This document shows, piece by piece, positions 1 to 5,750 of a stretch of 7,007 bases of DNA. A model generated the notes under the pieces. The model saw nothing but the letters and a program-made list of their open reading frames with translations. It was not told the DNA's origin and did not search any database. The stretch's first letter is position 1. Each line of letters opens with the position of its first letter. The position numbers and the translations under genes were made by a program. Source of the stretch: Candidatus Sediminicultor secundus (GTDB lineage: Bacteria > Atribacterota > JS1 > SB-45 > 34-128); assembly GCA_002849045.2 (NCBI GenBank), contig NCRO01000070.1:1-7007 (forward strand), read 5' to 3'.

Positions 1-238
1 GGTTGAATTCTTTTATTCTCTTTATAGATTCCTCATCATTGATGTTTTCCGGCTGAAATACTTCCAGCCCCTTATCGAGGGCTATTTTTTTTATGGGAGT
101 GGGCAATATTTTCCTACTGCGCCCCTGAGGACGGTCCGGCTGGGTAACTACTGCTATTTTGTTTTCTCTGCTGTCAGCCAGTTTCTCTAAAACCGGCCCG
201 CCAAAATCTGCTGTTCCCATAAAAATAATCTTAAGCAT
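1..238 (-). CDS. fmt: Methionyl-tRNA formyltransferase, N-terminal part (cut by window edge)
   Basis: Fmt transfers a formyl group from 10-formyl-tetrahydrofolate to initiator Met-tRNA, producing the fMet-tRNA used to start translation. Only the first 79 codons are present; the frame runs off the left edge without a stop. The translation starts MLKIIFMGTADFGGPVLEKL, the usual Rossmann-like opening of the family (family form is roughly MGTPDFAVPVLEAL), followed by VVTQPDRPQGR at residues 30-40 and LPTPIKKIA at 45-53, both hallmark segments of the formyltransferase N-terminal domain. The ATG at 238 was chosen because it fits the family start and has an AGGGG ribosome site at 245-249, six bases upstream and inside the last codons of def. 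The start is 2 nt after the def stop, so the two are almost certainly co-transcribed and translationally coupled. The catalytic Asn-His-Asp region lies beyond the window. The identification is firm from sequence similarity. Confidence 0.95.
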   Translation of the reverse strand, partial: MLKIIFMGTADFGGPVLEKLADSRENKIAVVTQPDRPQGRSRKILPTPIKKIALDKGLEVFQPENINDEESIKRIKEFN

Positions 239-240
239 GA

Positions 241-741
241 TTATCCCCTGTCACCCTTTTTTTTCTTTTTTAATTTATTTAACAATATCTGTCTTTCCAT
301 TCTTCCTATTCTGTCAATAAATAAAATCCCGTCTAAATGATCGATCTCATGCTGCAGCGCGCGGGCAGTTAAACCTTCTTTGGTAATTTCAATCAAGTCT
401 CCGTTATCGTTAAGCGCTTTTATCGTTACTTTTGATGAACGCTTGACCTGGCTGTAGATATCGGGAACACTTAAACATCCCTCTTCTTCTACAACTTCTC
501 CCTCGCTTTTGATAATCACCGGATTTATCAATACTATTAATTCATCCTCTTCTCCGTCAACAAGAATTATTCTTTTTAGTACCCCCACTTGCGAGGCAGC
601 AAGACCTACTCCGGAAGCGGTATACATGGTCTCAGCCATATCTTTTATGAGATTTAATATTTCCGGGGTAATTTCCTTAACCGGTAGTGCCTTTTCCCTT
701 AAATCGGGTTCGCCGTATTCTTTAATTTCTAATATTGCCAT
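241..741 (-). CDS. def: Peptide deformylase
   Basis: Def is a cytoplasmic metalloenzyme that removes the formyl group from the N-terminal methionine of nascent proteins, acting after Fmt. The 166-residue product has all three family motifs: GVGLAASQ at 44-51 (motif 1), EGCLS at 87-91 with the metal ligand Cys89, and QHEIDH at 130-135 with metal ligands His131 and His135 and catalytic Glu132. Length and motif form match the bacterial type 1 enzyme. The ATG at 741 gives the usual MAxxxIxxxxxPxLR start and has a strong AGGAG site at 749-753, seven bases away. The C-terminus is a lysine run (KLKKKKKGDRG) encoded by A-rich DNA at 257-271, which includes an A8 run on the coding strand. The tail is common in form, but the run may be prone to polymerase slippage. 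def-fmt pairing is widely conserved and links the addition and removal of the formyl group. Confidence 0.97.
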   Translation of the reverse strand: MAILEIKEYGEPDLREKALPVKEITPEILNLIKDMAETMYTASGVGLAASQVGVLKRIILVDGEEDELIVLINPVIIKSEGEVVEEEGCLSVPDIYSQVKRSSKVTIKALNDNGDLIEITKEGLTARALQHEIDHLDGILFIDRIGRMERQILLNKLKKKKKGDRG

Positions 742-766
742 CTGTTCTCTCCTGTTGCTTTAGCAA

Positions 767-878
767 TGATTACACTGATTATAGGAAGATTACGCCGATT
801 TAATCTATATACTCATCCTTAACTTGTCTGTGTAATCTCTTTCTTATCTGTGTAATCATCCTCTAATCAGTGTAATCA
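767..878. repeat. Imperfect inverted repeat built from GATTACA-like units between priA and def
   Basis: The 145-nt priA-def gap contains no gene and is dominated by this element. Its ends are a perfect 15-bp inverted repeat: TGATTACACTGATTA at 767-781 and its reverse complement at 864-878. The pairing continues inward with a few mismatches, to roughly 799 on the left and 846 on the right. Inside are further copies of the same word, such as TCTGTGTAATC at 827-837 and 847-857. It therefore looks like a stack of GATTACAC(A/T)GAT units folded back on itself. In the operon RNA it would form a long imperfect hairpin just upstream of the def ribosome site. No T-tract follows the stem, so it is not a typical intrinsic terminator. 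A MITE- or REP-like mobile repeat is the most likely nature, but this is inference. Confidence 0.75.
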
Positions 879-886
879 CTCTATAT

Positions 887-2977
887 TTATATCATCCTTA
901 CCGGATCGACATCAATAGTCAATCTGTTTTTTTGGTCAAAATGCTTTGATAACATTTTATCATATTTTTTCTTAAATGACTGATTAAATATTTCTAAATC
1001 TTTTACCTTTATTAAAAATTGTACTTTGAAGTTGTTTCTTGATTTCCATAATACCATATCTACAGCACCCAGCAATTTAAATTCCGCAGACTCTTTGTCT
1101 TTGCGGAAGGATTCCAAATAACTAATTAGATATTCCGCCCTCTGCTTAACTGCTTCCTTTTCTTCTCCTAAGATCACGATTTTAATAATATGGGTAAAGG
1201 GAGGGTAATCCAGTTCTTTCCGTAATTCAATTTCTTTTTGATAAAAATAGTTATAATCCTGCTCTTTTAAGGCAACTATACAGTGATCTTCGGGATTAAA
1301 GGTCTGAATAATCACTTCTTTGTGAAAGCTGATCTCCCTGAAAGAGGAAATGACTTCACTAAGCAGCTGAAAGGTCTTTTCTCCTGAACGATAATCCGGA
1401 AGATTCAGTATAGTATCAGCGGAAATAATCCCTATTAAATCTACATTATCAAAATCTACTCCCTTTAACACCATCTGGGTACCTATCAATATATCGGTTT
1501 TTCCCTGGTTGAATTCTTCCAGGATTTGCCGATAATCATCATCTTTAATTAACGAATCCTGATCCAGGCGCCTTATTCCAGCCCGGGTGAACATCTTCCT
1601 GATTTCACTCTCTAATTTTTGAGTTCCCATCCCCAGGGGGCGAATCTCTTTACTACCGCATTTAACACAAACATCGGTTACTTTTGCCCTTTTTCCACAG
1701 TTATGGCAAATCAGCTGAGCCCTTTTTTGAATATCTAAATGATAAGAAAGAGAAGTGTTGCAATCGGGGCATTTAGGTATATGGCCGCACTGGCTGCAAA
1801 TCATAAAACTGGAGAAACCCCTCTTGTTTAAAAAAAGTACGACCTGCCTTTTGTTCTTTAAACTTCCGGAAATGGCTTGCTGAAGTTCATAGCTTATTAT
1901 CTTTTTTTTTGATTTTTCCTTGGTCATATCTATTATGGTTTTTTTTAATAGATTTTCTCTTTCCTCTCTGGTGTTCAGCTCCGCCTCCAGAAAATTATTT
2001 CCATGGACATTCCAGTAAGATTCCATCGACGGTGTTTCACTGCTCAGAATCAGGGTGATGTTCTCCAATTCTGCTCTTTTTAGAGCCACTTCCCGGGCAT
2101 TATAACGGGGAGACCTTTCTTCTTTGTACAGGCTGCTATGTTCCCGCTCCATGATAATCAATCCCAATCTGTCAAAGGGCACGAATATGGATGACCTCAT
2201 CCCCAGGGCTATATTTACCTGAGAATTTCTTATTTTAATCCATTTCTGATATTTGGCCTTCTGGTCTATTTTTTCATCAAAGACTACCATATTATCCTTA
2301 AATTCTTTTTCCAACAGCCCGGCTAATTCCGATAGATGAGATTCGGTAGGAGCTAATATAATGGCCTGTCTCCCCTCTTTTAGGGTCTTTCGGATACACC
2401 TTAGATAGATTTTCATCCTGCTGTTAAAATCGTTTCCCCGGATTAGAATCGTTTGAAACTTCTTATTGTTTATAATATTTTCTATATCTTTTAAGGGGGG
2501 GCTTTCTTTTACTTCTTTTGCAGAAAATATAATTTCATTATCCGAGGATTTATCATCTTCGGGCAGTCGGGGGGATTTTGGGGGCGAAATATCTGTTATA
2601 TCGAATTTGTTAAGCCAGGCCCTGCGGGTCTTAGGAATAGCATAATTTAAGATCTTTTCCCAGGAACAGAGATAATAATTAGAAATCCATTTGGTTAACC
2701 TGATTACCTGGGGAGTGAGGAGAGGCTTTTTATCGATTATTTGCTGGACGCCTTTTAAGTTTTTAACATCCGATTTCGCTAAAAATCCCACTACGCATCC
2801 TGTAGTCACCTTACCCCGGAAAGGTATGGTCACTCTCGAGCCGAGAGATATCCGGTCTTTTAAATCCTGAGGAATACAGTAGTGAAATATTTTATCAAAA
2901 TTATATTCCAAGATTACTATTTCGGCATATTTCTTTTCACCATGCATATTAATAAACTCATTAATTCCATTATTCAC
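887..2977 (-). CDS. priA: PriA-like replication restart protein with degenerate helicase motifs
   Basis: PriA recognises stalled or repaired replication forks and helps reload the replicative helicase. This 696-residue protein has a recognisable 3'-end-binding domain (about 17-115, with GSRVTIPF at 46-53), a superfamily 2 helicase-like core, and a zinc region with eight cysteines in four pairs: 394/397, 403/406, 424/427 and 437/440. GTQMVLKGVDF (499-509), DYPPF (590-594) and the C-terminal DVDPVRMI are also typical. However, the Walker A segment normally GxTGSGKTE reads GNDFNSRMK at 181-189, motif II DEEH reads EREH at 277-280, and motif VI QVAGRAGR reads EVISSFRE at 541-548. ATP hydrolysis and unwinding are therefore unlikely; fork binding and protein contacts may remain. 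The winged-helix segment also seems missing. The start is taken as GTG at 2977, overlapping the coaBC stop (GTGA), with no clear ribosome site. ATG at 2947 (residue 11, MHGEKKYAE) is an alternative that fits the family start well. Confidence 0.92.
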   Translation of the reverse strand: MNNGINEFINMHGEKKYAEIVILEYNFDKIFHYCIPQDLKDRISLGSRVTIPFRGKVTTGCVVGFLAKSDVKNLKGVQQIIDKKPLLTPQVIRLTKWISNYYLCSWEKILNYAIPKTRRAWLNKFDITDISPPKSPRLPEDDKSSDNEIIFSAKEVKESPPLKDIENIINNKKFQTILIRGNDFNSRMKIYLRCIRKTLKEGRQAIILAPTESHLSELAGLLEKEFKDNMVVFDEKIDQKAKYQKWIKIRNSQVNIALGMRSSIFVPFDRLGLIIMEREHSSLYKEERSPRYNAREVALKRAELENITLILSSETPSMESYWNVHGNNFLEAELNTREERENLLKKTIIDMTKEKSKKKIISYELQQAISGSLKNKRQVVLFLNKRGFSSFMICSQCGHIPKCPDCNTSLSYHLDIQKRAQLICHNCGKRAKVTDVCVKCGSKEIRPLGMGTQKLESEIRKMFTRAGIRRLDQDSLIKDDDYRQILEEFNQGKTDILIGTQMVLKGVDFDNVDLIGIISADTILNLPDYRSGEKTFQLLSEVISSFREISFHKEVIIQTFNPEDHCIVALKEQDYNYFYQKEIELRKELDYPPFTHIIKIVILGEEKEAVKQRAEYLISYLESFRKDKESAEFKLLGAVDMVLWKSRNNFKVQFLIKVKDLEIFNQSFKKKYDKMLSKHFDQKNRLTIDVDPVRMI

Positions 2978-4167
2978 TTTATTTTTAAAATTTCATCTAA
3001 GATTTTTTCAGCCATATCAATTTTAGACATAAGGGGTAATTCCCGGGCTGTCCCTTTGCTGTTTATCAGTCTGGCTCTATTTCTATCTGAGCCAAATCCG
3101 GCTTCTTTTGCCGATATATCATTAGCGACAATTAGATCTAATCTTTTTTCCTTCAATTTTTTAAGGGCATTGGCCGCCAAATTTTCCGTTTCAGCGGCGA
3201 ATCCGATCAATATTTTATCTCCCTTTTTCTTTCCTAATTCATAGAGGATATCGGGAGTTCTTTCCAGCTCGATAAGTGGATTTTCATTCTTTTCTTTTTT
3301 AATCTTTCCGGCAAATACTTCCTTGGGTCGGAAATCGGTCACTGCGGCAGCAGAAATTACTATATCCGCCTCCGAAAAATATTTAAAAACTTCTTTTTTC
3401 ATCTCTTCCGCAGATTCAATTGAAATTACGGTAATCCCTTTGGGAGCGGGTAAAGAGGTTGGCCCGGTTATCAGAATAACCCTTGACCCTCTGGCCCGGG
3501 CAATCTTTGCTAAAGCGAATCCCATCTTGCCGGAAGAATAGTTAGAAATAAATCTTACTTTATCAATAGGTTCTCTGGTGCAGGAAGCAGTAACCAATAC
3601 TGTCTTGCCCTGGTAATCATTTTTAAAGGTCAGGGCATACTCAACCGTATCTACTATATCTTCGATATTTGCTAATCTGCCCTTTCCTGTTTCGCCGCAA
3701 GCCAATCGGCCATATTCTGAATCGATAAACTCATAACCTAAGGCAGTTAATTTTTCTACATTCTGCTGGTACAAGGGGTTAGATATCATATTATTATTCA
3801 TTGCCAGGGCAAAGATGACTTTCGCTTTGGAAGCCATCACTGTAGTGGTTAACATATCATCGGCGATACCGTTGGCAATTTTACCGACAATATTTGCCGT
3901 AGCCGGGGCAATTAATATCAGGTCAGCCCACTGGGCAAGAGAGATATGTTTTATTACTATCTTATCATTGTTAGAAAACAGGTTATCTATTGTCGGGTTC
4001 CCGGAAAGAGTTGTAAAGGTCAAAGGCTGAATAAATTTGGTAGCAGATTCGGTCATAATTACAAAAACATCTGCACCTTCTTTCTTTAATAGACTCACTA
4101 TCTCCGCTGCTTTATAAGCAGCTATGCTTCCGGTAACTCCCAGAAGTATTTTCTTCCCTTTTAACAC
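2974..4167 (-). CDS. coaBC: Bifunctional phosphopantothenoylcysteine decarboxylase / phosphopantothenate-cysteine ligase
   Basis: CoaBC carries out two consecutive steps of coenzyme A synthesis: joining 4'-phosphopantothenate to cysteine using CTP (CoaB half) and decarboxylating the product with FMN (CoaC half) to 4'-phosphopantetheine. The 397-residue length is normal. The CoaC half (about 1-180) shows GVTGSIAAYKA at 10-20, the catalytic His74 in KHISL, APATAN at 87-92, AMN at 122-124, and Cys157 in RLACGETGKGR. The CoaB half (about 188-397) shows TREPID at 197-202, ISNYSSGKMG at 207-216 with the conserved Asn209, AAAVTDFRP at 273-281, GKIKK at 287-291 with conserved lysines, and IGFAAETEN at 321-329. 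Small departures are TASCT where families usually have TAGGT or TAGPT, and Leu121 where Pro is common before AMN. The start is GTG at 4167, with AGAGG at 4175-4179, seven bases upstream. It overlaps priA by 4 nt. Confidence 0.96.
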   Translation of the reverse strand: MLKGKKILLGVTGSIAAYKAAEIVSLLKKEGADVFVIMTESATKFIQPLTFTTLSGNPTIDNLFSNNDKIVIKHISLAQWADLILIAPATANIVGKIANGIADDMLTTTVMASKAKVIFALAMNNNMISNPLYQQNVEKLTALGYEFIDSEYGRLACGETGKGRLANIEDIVDTVEYALTFKNDYQGKTVLVTASCTREPIDKVRFISNYSSGKMGFALAKIARARGSRVILITGPTSLPAPKGITVISIESAEEMKKEVFKYFSEADIVISAAAVTDFRPKEVFAGKIKKEKNENPLIELERTPDILYELGKKKGDKILIGFAAETENLAANALKKLKEKRLDLIVANDISAKEAGFGSDRNRARLINSKGTARELPLMSKIDMAEKILDEILKIK

Positions 4168-4173
4168 TTTTTT

Positions 4174-4180
4174 ACCTCTT
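4174..4180 (-). promoter_or_regulatory. Ribosome binding site setting the GTG start of coaBC
   Basis: AAGAGGT lies six bases upstream of the GTG at 4167 and selects that non-ATG start. It abuts the heptanucleotide tract that ends at 4186, so the repeat has expanded or inserted to within a few bases of the translation signal without destroying it. Confidence 0.75.
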
Positions 4181-4185
4181 TTTTT

Positions 4186-4217
4186 CGTATTGCGTATTGC
4201 GTATTGCGTATTGCGTT
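4186..4217. repeat. Heptanucleotide tandem repeat, CGTATTG x4 plus CGTT
   Basis: Four perfect copies of the 7-mer CGTATTG (4186-4213) are followed by the four bases CGTT. The same plan, four heptads plus four bases, occurs at 5375-5406 inside gmk and at 6740-6771 upstream of yicC. The tract sits between the coaBC ribosome site and the palindromic element at 4237-4314. It is non-coding here. Confidence 0.93.
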
Positions 4218-4236
4218 AAAGAAACCAGGATTCAAG

Positions 4237-4314
4237 TGTAGGGGCACAATGAATTGTGCCCTCCCTATTTATTGTCTTTTGGTTATCATGGGCACGATGC
4301 ATCGTGCCCCTACA
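4237..4314. repeat. Double-palindrome interspersed element, copy 1
   Basis: This 78-bp element begins TGTAGGGGCAC and ends GTGCCCCTACA. Its two arms are inverted copies of each other over 24 bases with three mismatches. Each arm is also a palindrome on its own: GGGCACAATGAATTGTGCCC (4242-4261, 9-bp stem with GA loop) and GGGCACGATGCATCGTGCCC (4290-4309, fully self-complementary). A 28-bp AT-rich spacer separates them. A second copy with identical arms lies at 6819-6897. It could form two hairpins or one long stem in RNA or DNA. No T-run follows on the coding strand, so termination is unlikely; effects on mRNA stability between rpoZ and coaBC are possible. The form resembles REP/MITE-type elements without a coding gene. 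Confidence 0.92.
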
Positions 4315-4346
4315 TCTGTTGTCATTCCCATACCTTATGTCATTAT

Positions 4347-4736
4347 TTAATCATTTAATAAGCCTTCAGACTTTCCAGGTTCTTTATCTTCATCAAATAT
4401 TTCTTCAACTTTTGCAGGTTTTTCATCTTCATTAGATATAACTTCAGATTTTTCAGGTTCTTTAACTTCATCAGATACGTCTTCAACCTTTGCAGGTTTT
4501 TCATCTTCATTTAATGGGTCTTCGGGTTTTTCAGGTTTTTCATCTCCATTAAATATCTCTTCAGCCTTTAGAGCCTCCTTTTTCTCTTTAATGAATACTT
4601 TTCCTGCTTTTATCTCCTCTAAGGCAATGATAATAGGCTTCTTGTTTTTGGATTCCACCAAAGGTTTGGCCCCCTTCCCTAACTCTTTTACTCTTTTTGC
4701 TACCATTATTGATAATAAATATTTATTATTTTCCAT
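4347..4736 (-). CDS. rpoZ: RNA polymerase omega subunit with acidic repeat tail
   Basis: Omega is the small subunit that helps fold and assemble the beta' subunit of RNA polymerase. Residues 1-48 are recognisable omega: YLLSIMVAKRVKELGKGAKPLVE at 6-28 corresponds to the family's xxxxVAKRARQLxxGxxPLVE, then KKPIIIALEEIKAGKV at 32-47 to the conserved ALEEIxxGKI block. Omega proteins of this type are usually about 65-95 residues; this one has 129. The excess is a tail of five 13-residue repeats (61-125) rich in Glu, Asp, Lys and Pro, ending LLND. The start ATG at 4736 is preceded by AGGAAGGG somewhat far upstream (about 12 bases). The position between gmk and coaBC matches the common gmk-rpoZ-coaBC order and supports the call. 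A separate tail function is unknown. Confidence 0.93.
   Translation of the reverse strand: MENNKYLLSIMVAKRVKELGKGAKPLVESKNKKPIIIALEEIKAGKVFIKEKKEALKAEEIFNGDEKPEKPEDPLNEDEKPAKVEDVSDEVKEPEKSEVISNEDEKPAKVEEIFDEDKEPGKSEGLLND
4362..4556 (-). repeat. Five 39-bp tandem repeats encoding the RpoZ tail
   Basis: 195 bp encode five units of 13 residues: IFNGDEKPEKPED, PLNEDEKPAKVED, VSDEVKEPEKSEV, ISNEDEKPAKVEE and IFDEDKEPGKSEG. Units 2 and 4 resemble each other most (NEDEKPAKVE), as do units 3 and 5, so a 78-bp higher-order unit probably duplicated after a 39-bp one. Unit length is a multiple of three, so copy-number change would keep the frame. Confidence 0.9.
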
Positions 4737-4789
4737 GTTTATTTCTTACCCTTCCTCTTACTAAAAATATACTATTTTATAACCAATAT

Positions 4790-5443
4790 TCATTTTTTGT
4801 AATTTGCTATTTTGCACCTTTCGGCAATTATTATAGACTCTATTTTTTTTAGAGCGGTTTTTATATTATCATTCACTACCAGATAATTATAATTTTTTTT
4901 ATATTTTATTTCAATACGGGCATCTTTTAATCTTTTTTCCAGAGCCTTTTCTCCCTCAGTATTTCTTTTTCGCAATCTATCCTCTAAATCCTTCCAGGTT
5001 GGAGGAGCTATAAAAATAAAAATACCATCAGGGAATTTCTCCTTTACCTGCATAGCACCCTGAACATCTATTTCCAGCAGGACATCTCTCCTTTTTTGAA
5101 GTTCTTCTATTAAAAATATTGTAGGCGTACCCTTATAATCTCCATGGACAATAGCCCATTCTACAAATTTATTTTCTTTTATTCTCTTTTTGAATTCATC
5201 TACTGTTACAAAATAATAATCCTTTCCTTCTATTTCACCTTTTCGAGGAGGGCGGGTATTCACCGACACAGAATATTTTAAATCAGGGAAAATATTAAAC
5301 ACCTTTTTCCTTAAAGTGCCTTTACCTACGCCTGATGGGCCGGAGATAACAAACAGCAAACCCCTGCCTTGTTTCGTATATCGTATATCGTATGTCGTAT
5401 CTCGTTCAGGAATAAAAGATGATAACTCTTTATCGTCAATCAT
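4790..5443 (-). CDS. gmk: Guanylate kinase with repeat-encoded N-terminal extension
   Basis: Gmk phosphorylates GMP (and dGMP) with ATP to give GDP, an essential step in purine nucleotide supply. The 217-residue product has the P-loop GPSGVGKGT at 35-43, the GMP-binding block SVSVNTRPPRKGE at 58-70, DYYFV at 75-79, EIDVQGA at 124-130 and the lid segment DRLRKRNTE at 155-163. In the GMP block, Asn62 stands where most family members have Thr (S-x-T-T-R). Typical enzymes start a few residues before the RGLLxVxSGPSG block; here about 23 extra residues precede it, and residues 13-23 are encoded by a heptanucleotide repeat. The ATG at 5443 is the best start I see: it lies 12 nt after the remA stop with a weak TAGG site overlapping that stop. 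A TTG at codon 29 is possible but too close to the P-loop strand. Confidence 0.95.
   Translation of the reverse strand: MIDDKELSSFIPERDTTYDIRYTKQGRGLLFVISGPSGVGKGTLRKKVFNIFPDLKYSVSVNTRPPRKGEIEGKDYYFVTVDEFKKRIKENKFVEWAIVHGDYKGTPTIFLIEELQKRRDVLLEIDVQGAMQVKEKFPDGIFIFIAPPTWKDLEDRLRKRNTEGEKALEKRLKDARIEIKYKKNYNYLVVNDNIKTALKKIESIIIAERCKIANYKK
5375..5406. repeat. Heptanucleotide tandem repeat inside the gmk reading frame
   Basis: On the plus strand the tract reads CGTATAT twice, then CGTATGT, CGTATCT and a final CGTT, 32 bp in total. It has the same layout and partly the same core (CGTATNN) as the tract at 4186-4217. Read on the gmk strand it encodes ERDTTYDIRYT (residues 13-23). Because 7 is not a multiple of 3, the tract uses all three codon phases; none contains a stop. 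Confidence 0.92.
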
Positions 5444-5455
5444 ATTTAGAATTAC

Positions 5456-5734
5456 CTATTTTGTAGTATTTTCTTTTAATTTGAAATTTTGTCTACTATA
5501 TTCGGTGAATCTATTGGCAATGGTTTCCGGTTGAATAGAAGATAAAATCACATGATTACTGTCAGTAATTATTATGGCTCTTGTTCTCCTCCCATAAGTA
5601 GCATCGATCAACTTTTTCTCTGCCCTTGCTTCCTCTTTCAACCTTTTCATCGGTGCGGAATTTGGACTTAAAATAGTTATAACTCTGTTAGAATTCGTAT
5701 AATTTCCAAAACCTATATTAACTAAATTATTCAA
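5456..5734 (-). CDS. remA: RemA-family (DUF370) extracellular matrix/DNA-binding regulator
   Basis: RemA in Bacillus subtilis is a DNA-binding protein that activates matrix and osmoprotection genes; in other bacteria its targets are mostly unknown. The 92-residue product follows the family closely: NIGFGN at 6-11, [16 protein letters not shown] at 16-31, [25 protein letters not shown] at 42-66 and IQPETIANR at 67-75. Arg17, Arg49 and Arg50 correspond to conserved arginines tied to function in the Bacillus protein. The start is TTG at 5734: there is no ATG in a plausible place, the N-terminus then has family length, and AGAGG at 5745-5749 lies ten bases upstream. The gene begins 16 nt after the yicC stop and ends 12 nt before gmk, the standard yicC-remA-gmk order of Firmicutes-like genomes. 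Which genes it controls here cannot be read from the window. Confidence 0.93.
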   Translation of the reverse strand: MNNLVNIGFGNYTNSNRVITILSPNSAPMKRLKEEARAEKKLIDATYGRRTRAIIITDSNHVILSSIQPETIANRFTEYSRQNFKLKENTTK

Positions 5735-5744
5735 TATATTTTGT

Positions 5745-5749
5745 CCTCT
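5745..5749 (-). promoter_or_regulatory. Ribosome binding site setting the TTG start of remA
   Basis: AGAGG lies immediately after the yicC stop codon and ten bases before the TTG at 5734. No in-frame ATG or GTG lies between this site and the conserved NIGFGN block, so this site decides the TTG start. Confidence 0.75.
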
Positions 5750-5750
5750 A

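Noticed and set aside
509..763. Open frame on the plus strand opposite def
   Set aside because: It is antisense to a clear peptide deformylase, has no family resemblance, and no ribosome site or promoter that I can support.
2945..2977. A frameshift or sequencing error behind the degenerate PriA motifs
   Set aside because: The frame is open throughout, residues on both sides of each altered motif align to the family without gaps, and the changes are at several separate places, so substitutions rather than an indel explain them.
2882..3244. Open frame on the plus strand over the coaBC/priA junction, rich in Phe and Ile
   Set aside because: It looks like a membrane protein only because it is the complement of Lys/Glu/Asn-rich coding sequence; both genes opposite are well supported.
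4242..4309. Palindromes read as intrinsic terminators between rpoZ and coaBC
   Set aside because: The stems are strong and GC-rich, but no T-tract follows on the coding strand, and an identical element lies upstream of the promoter region, where it cannot be the operon's terminator.
4218..4332. CCAGGATTC and GTCATTCCC on the two sides of palindrome copy 1 as remains of another common inverted repeat
   Set aside because: The words are short, not complementary over a useful length, and absent around copy 2, so they cannot be told from chance.
4768..4796. Possible internal promoter before rpoZ (TTACAA, 17-nt spacer, TAAAAT)
   Set aside because: The -35 match is poor, the DNA is uniformly AT-rich so such a match is expected by chance, and part of it lies in the gmk coding end.
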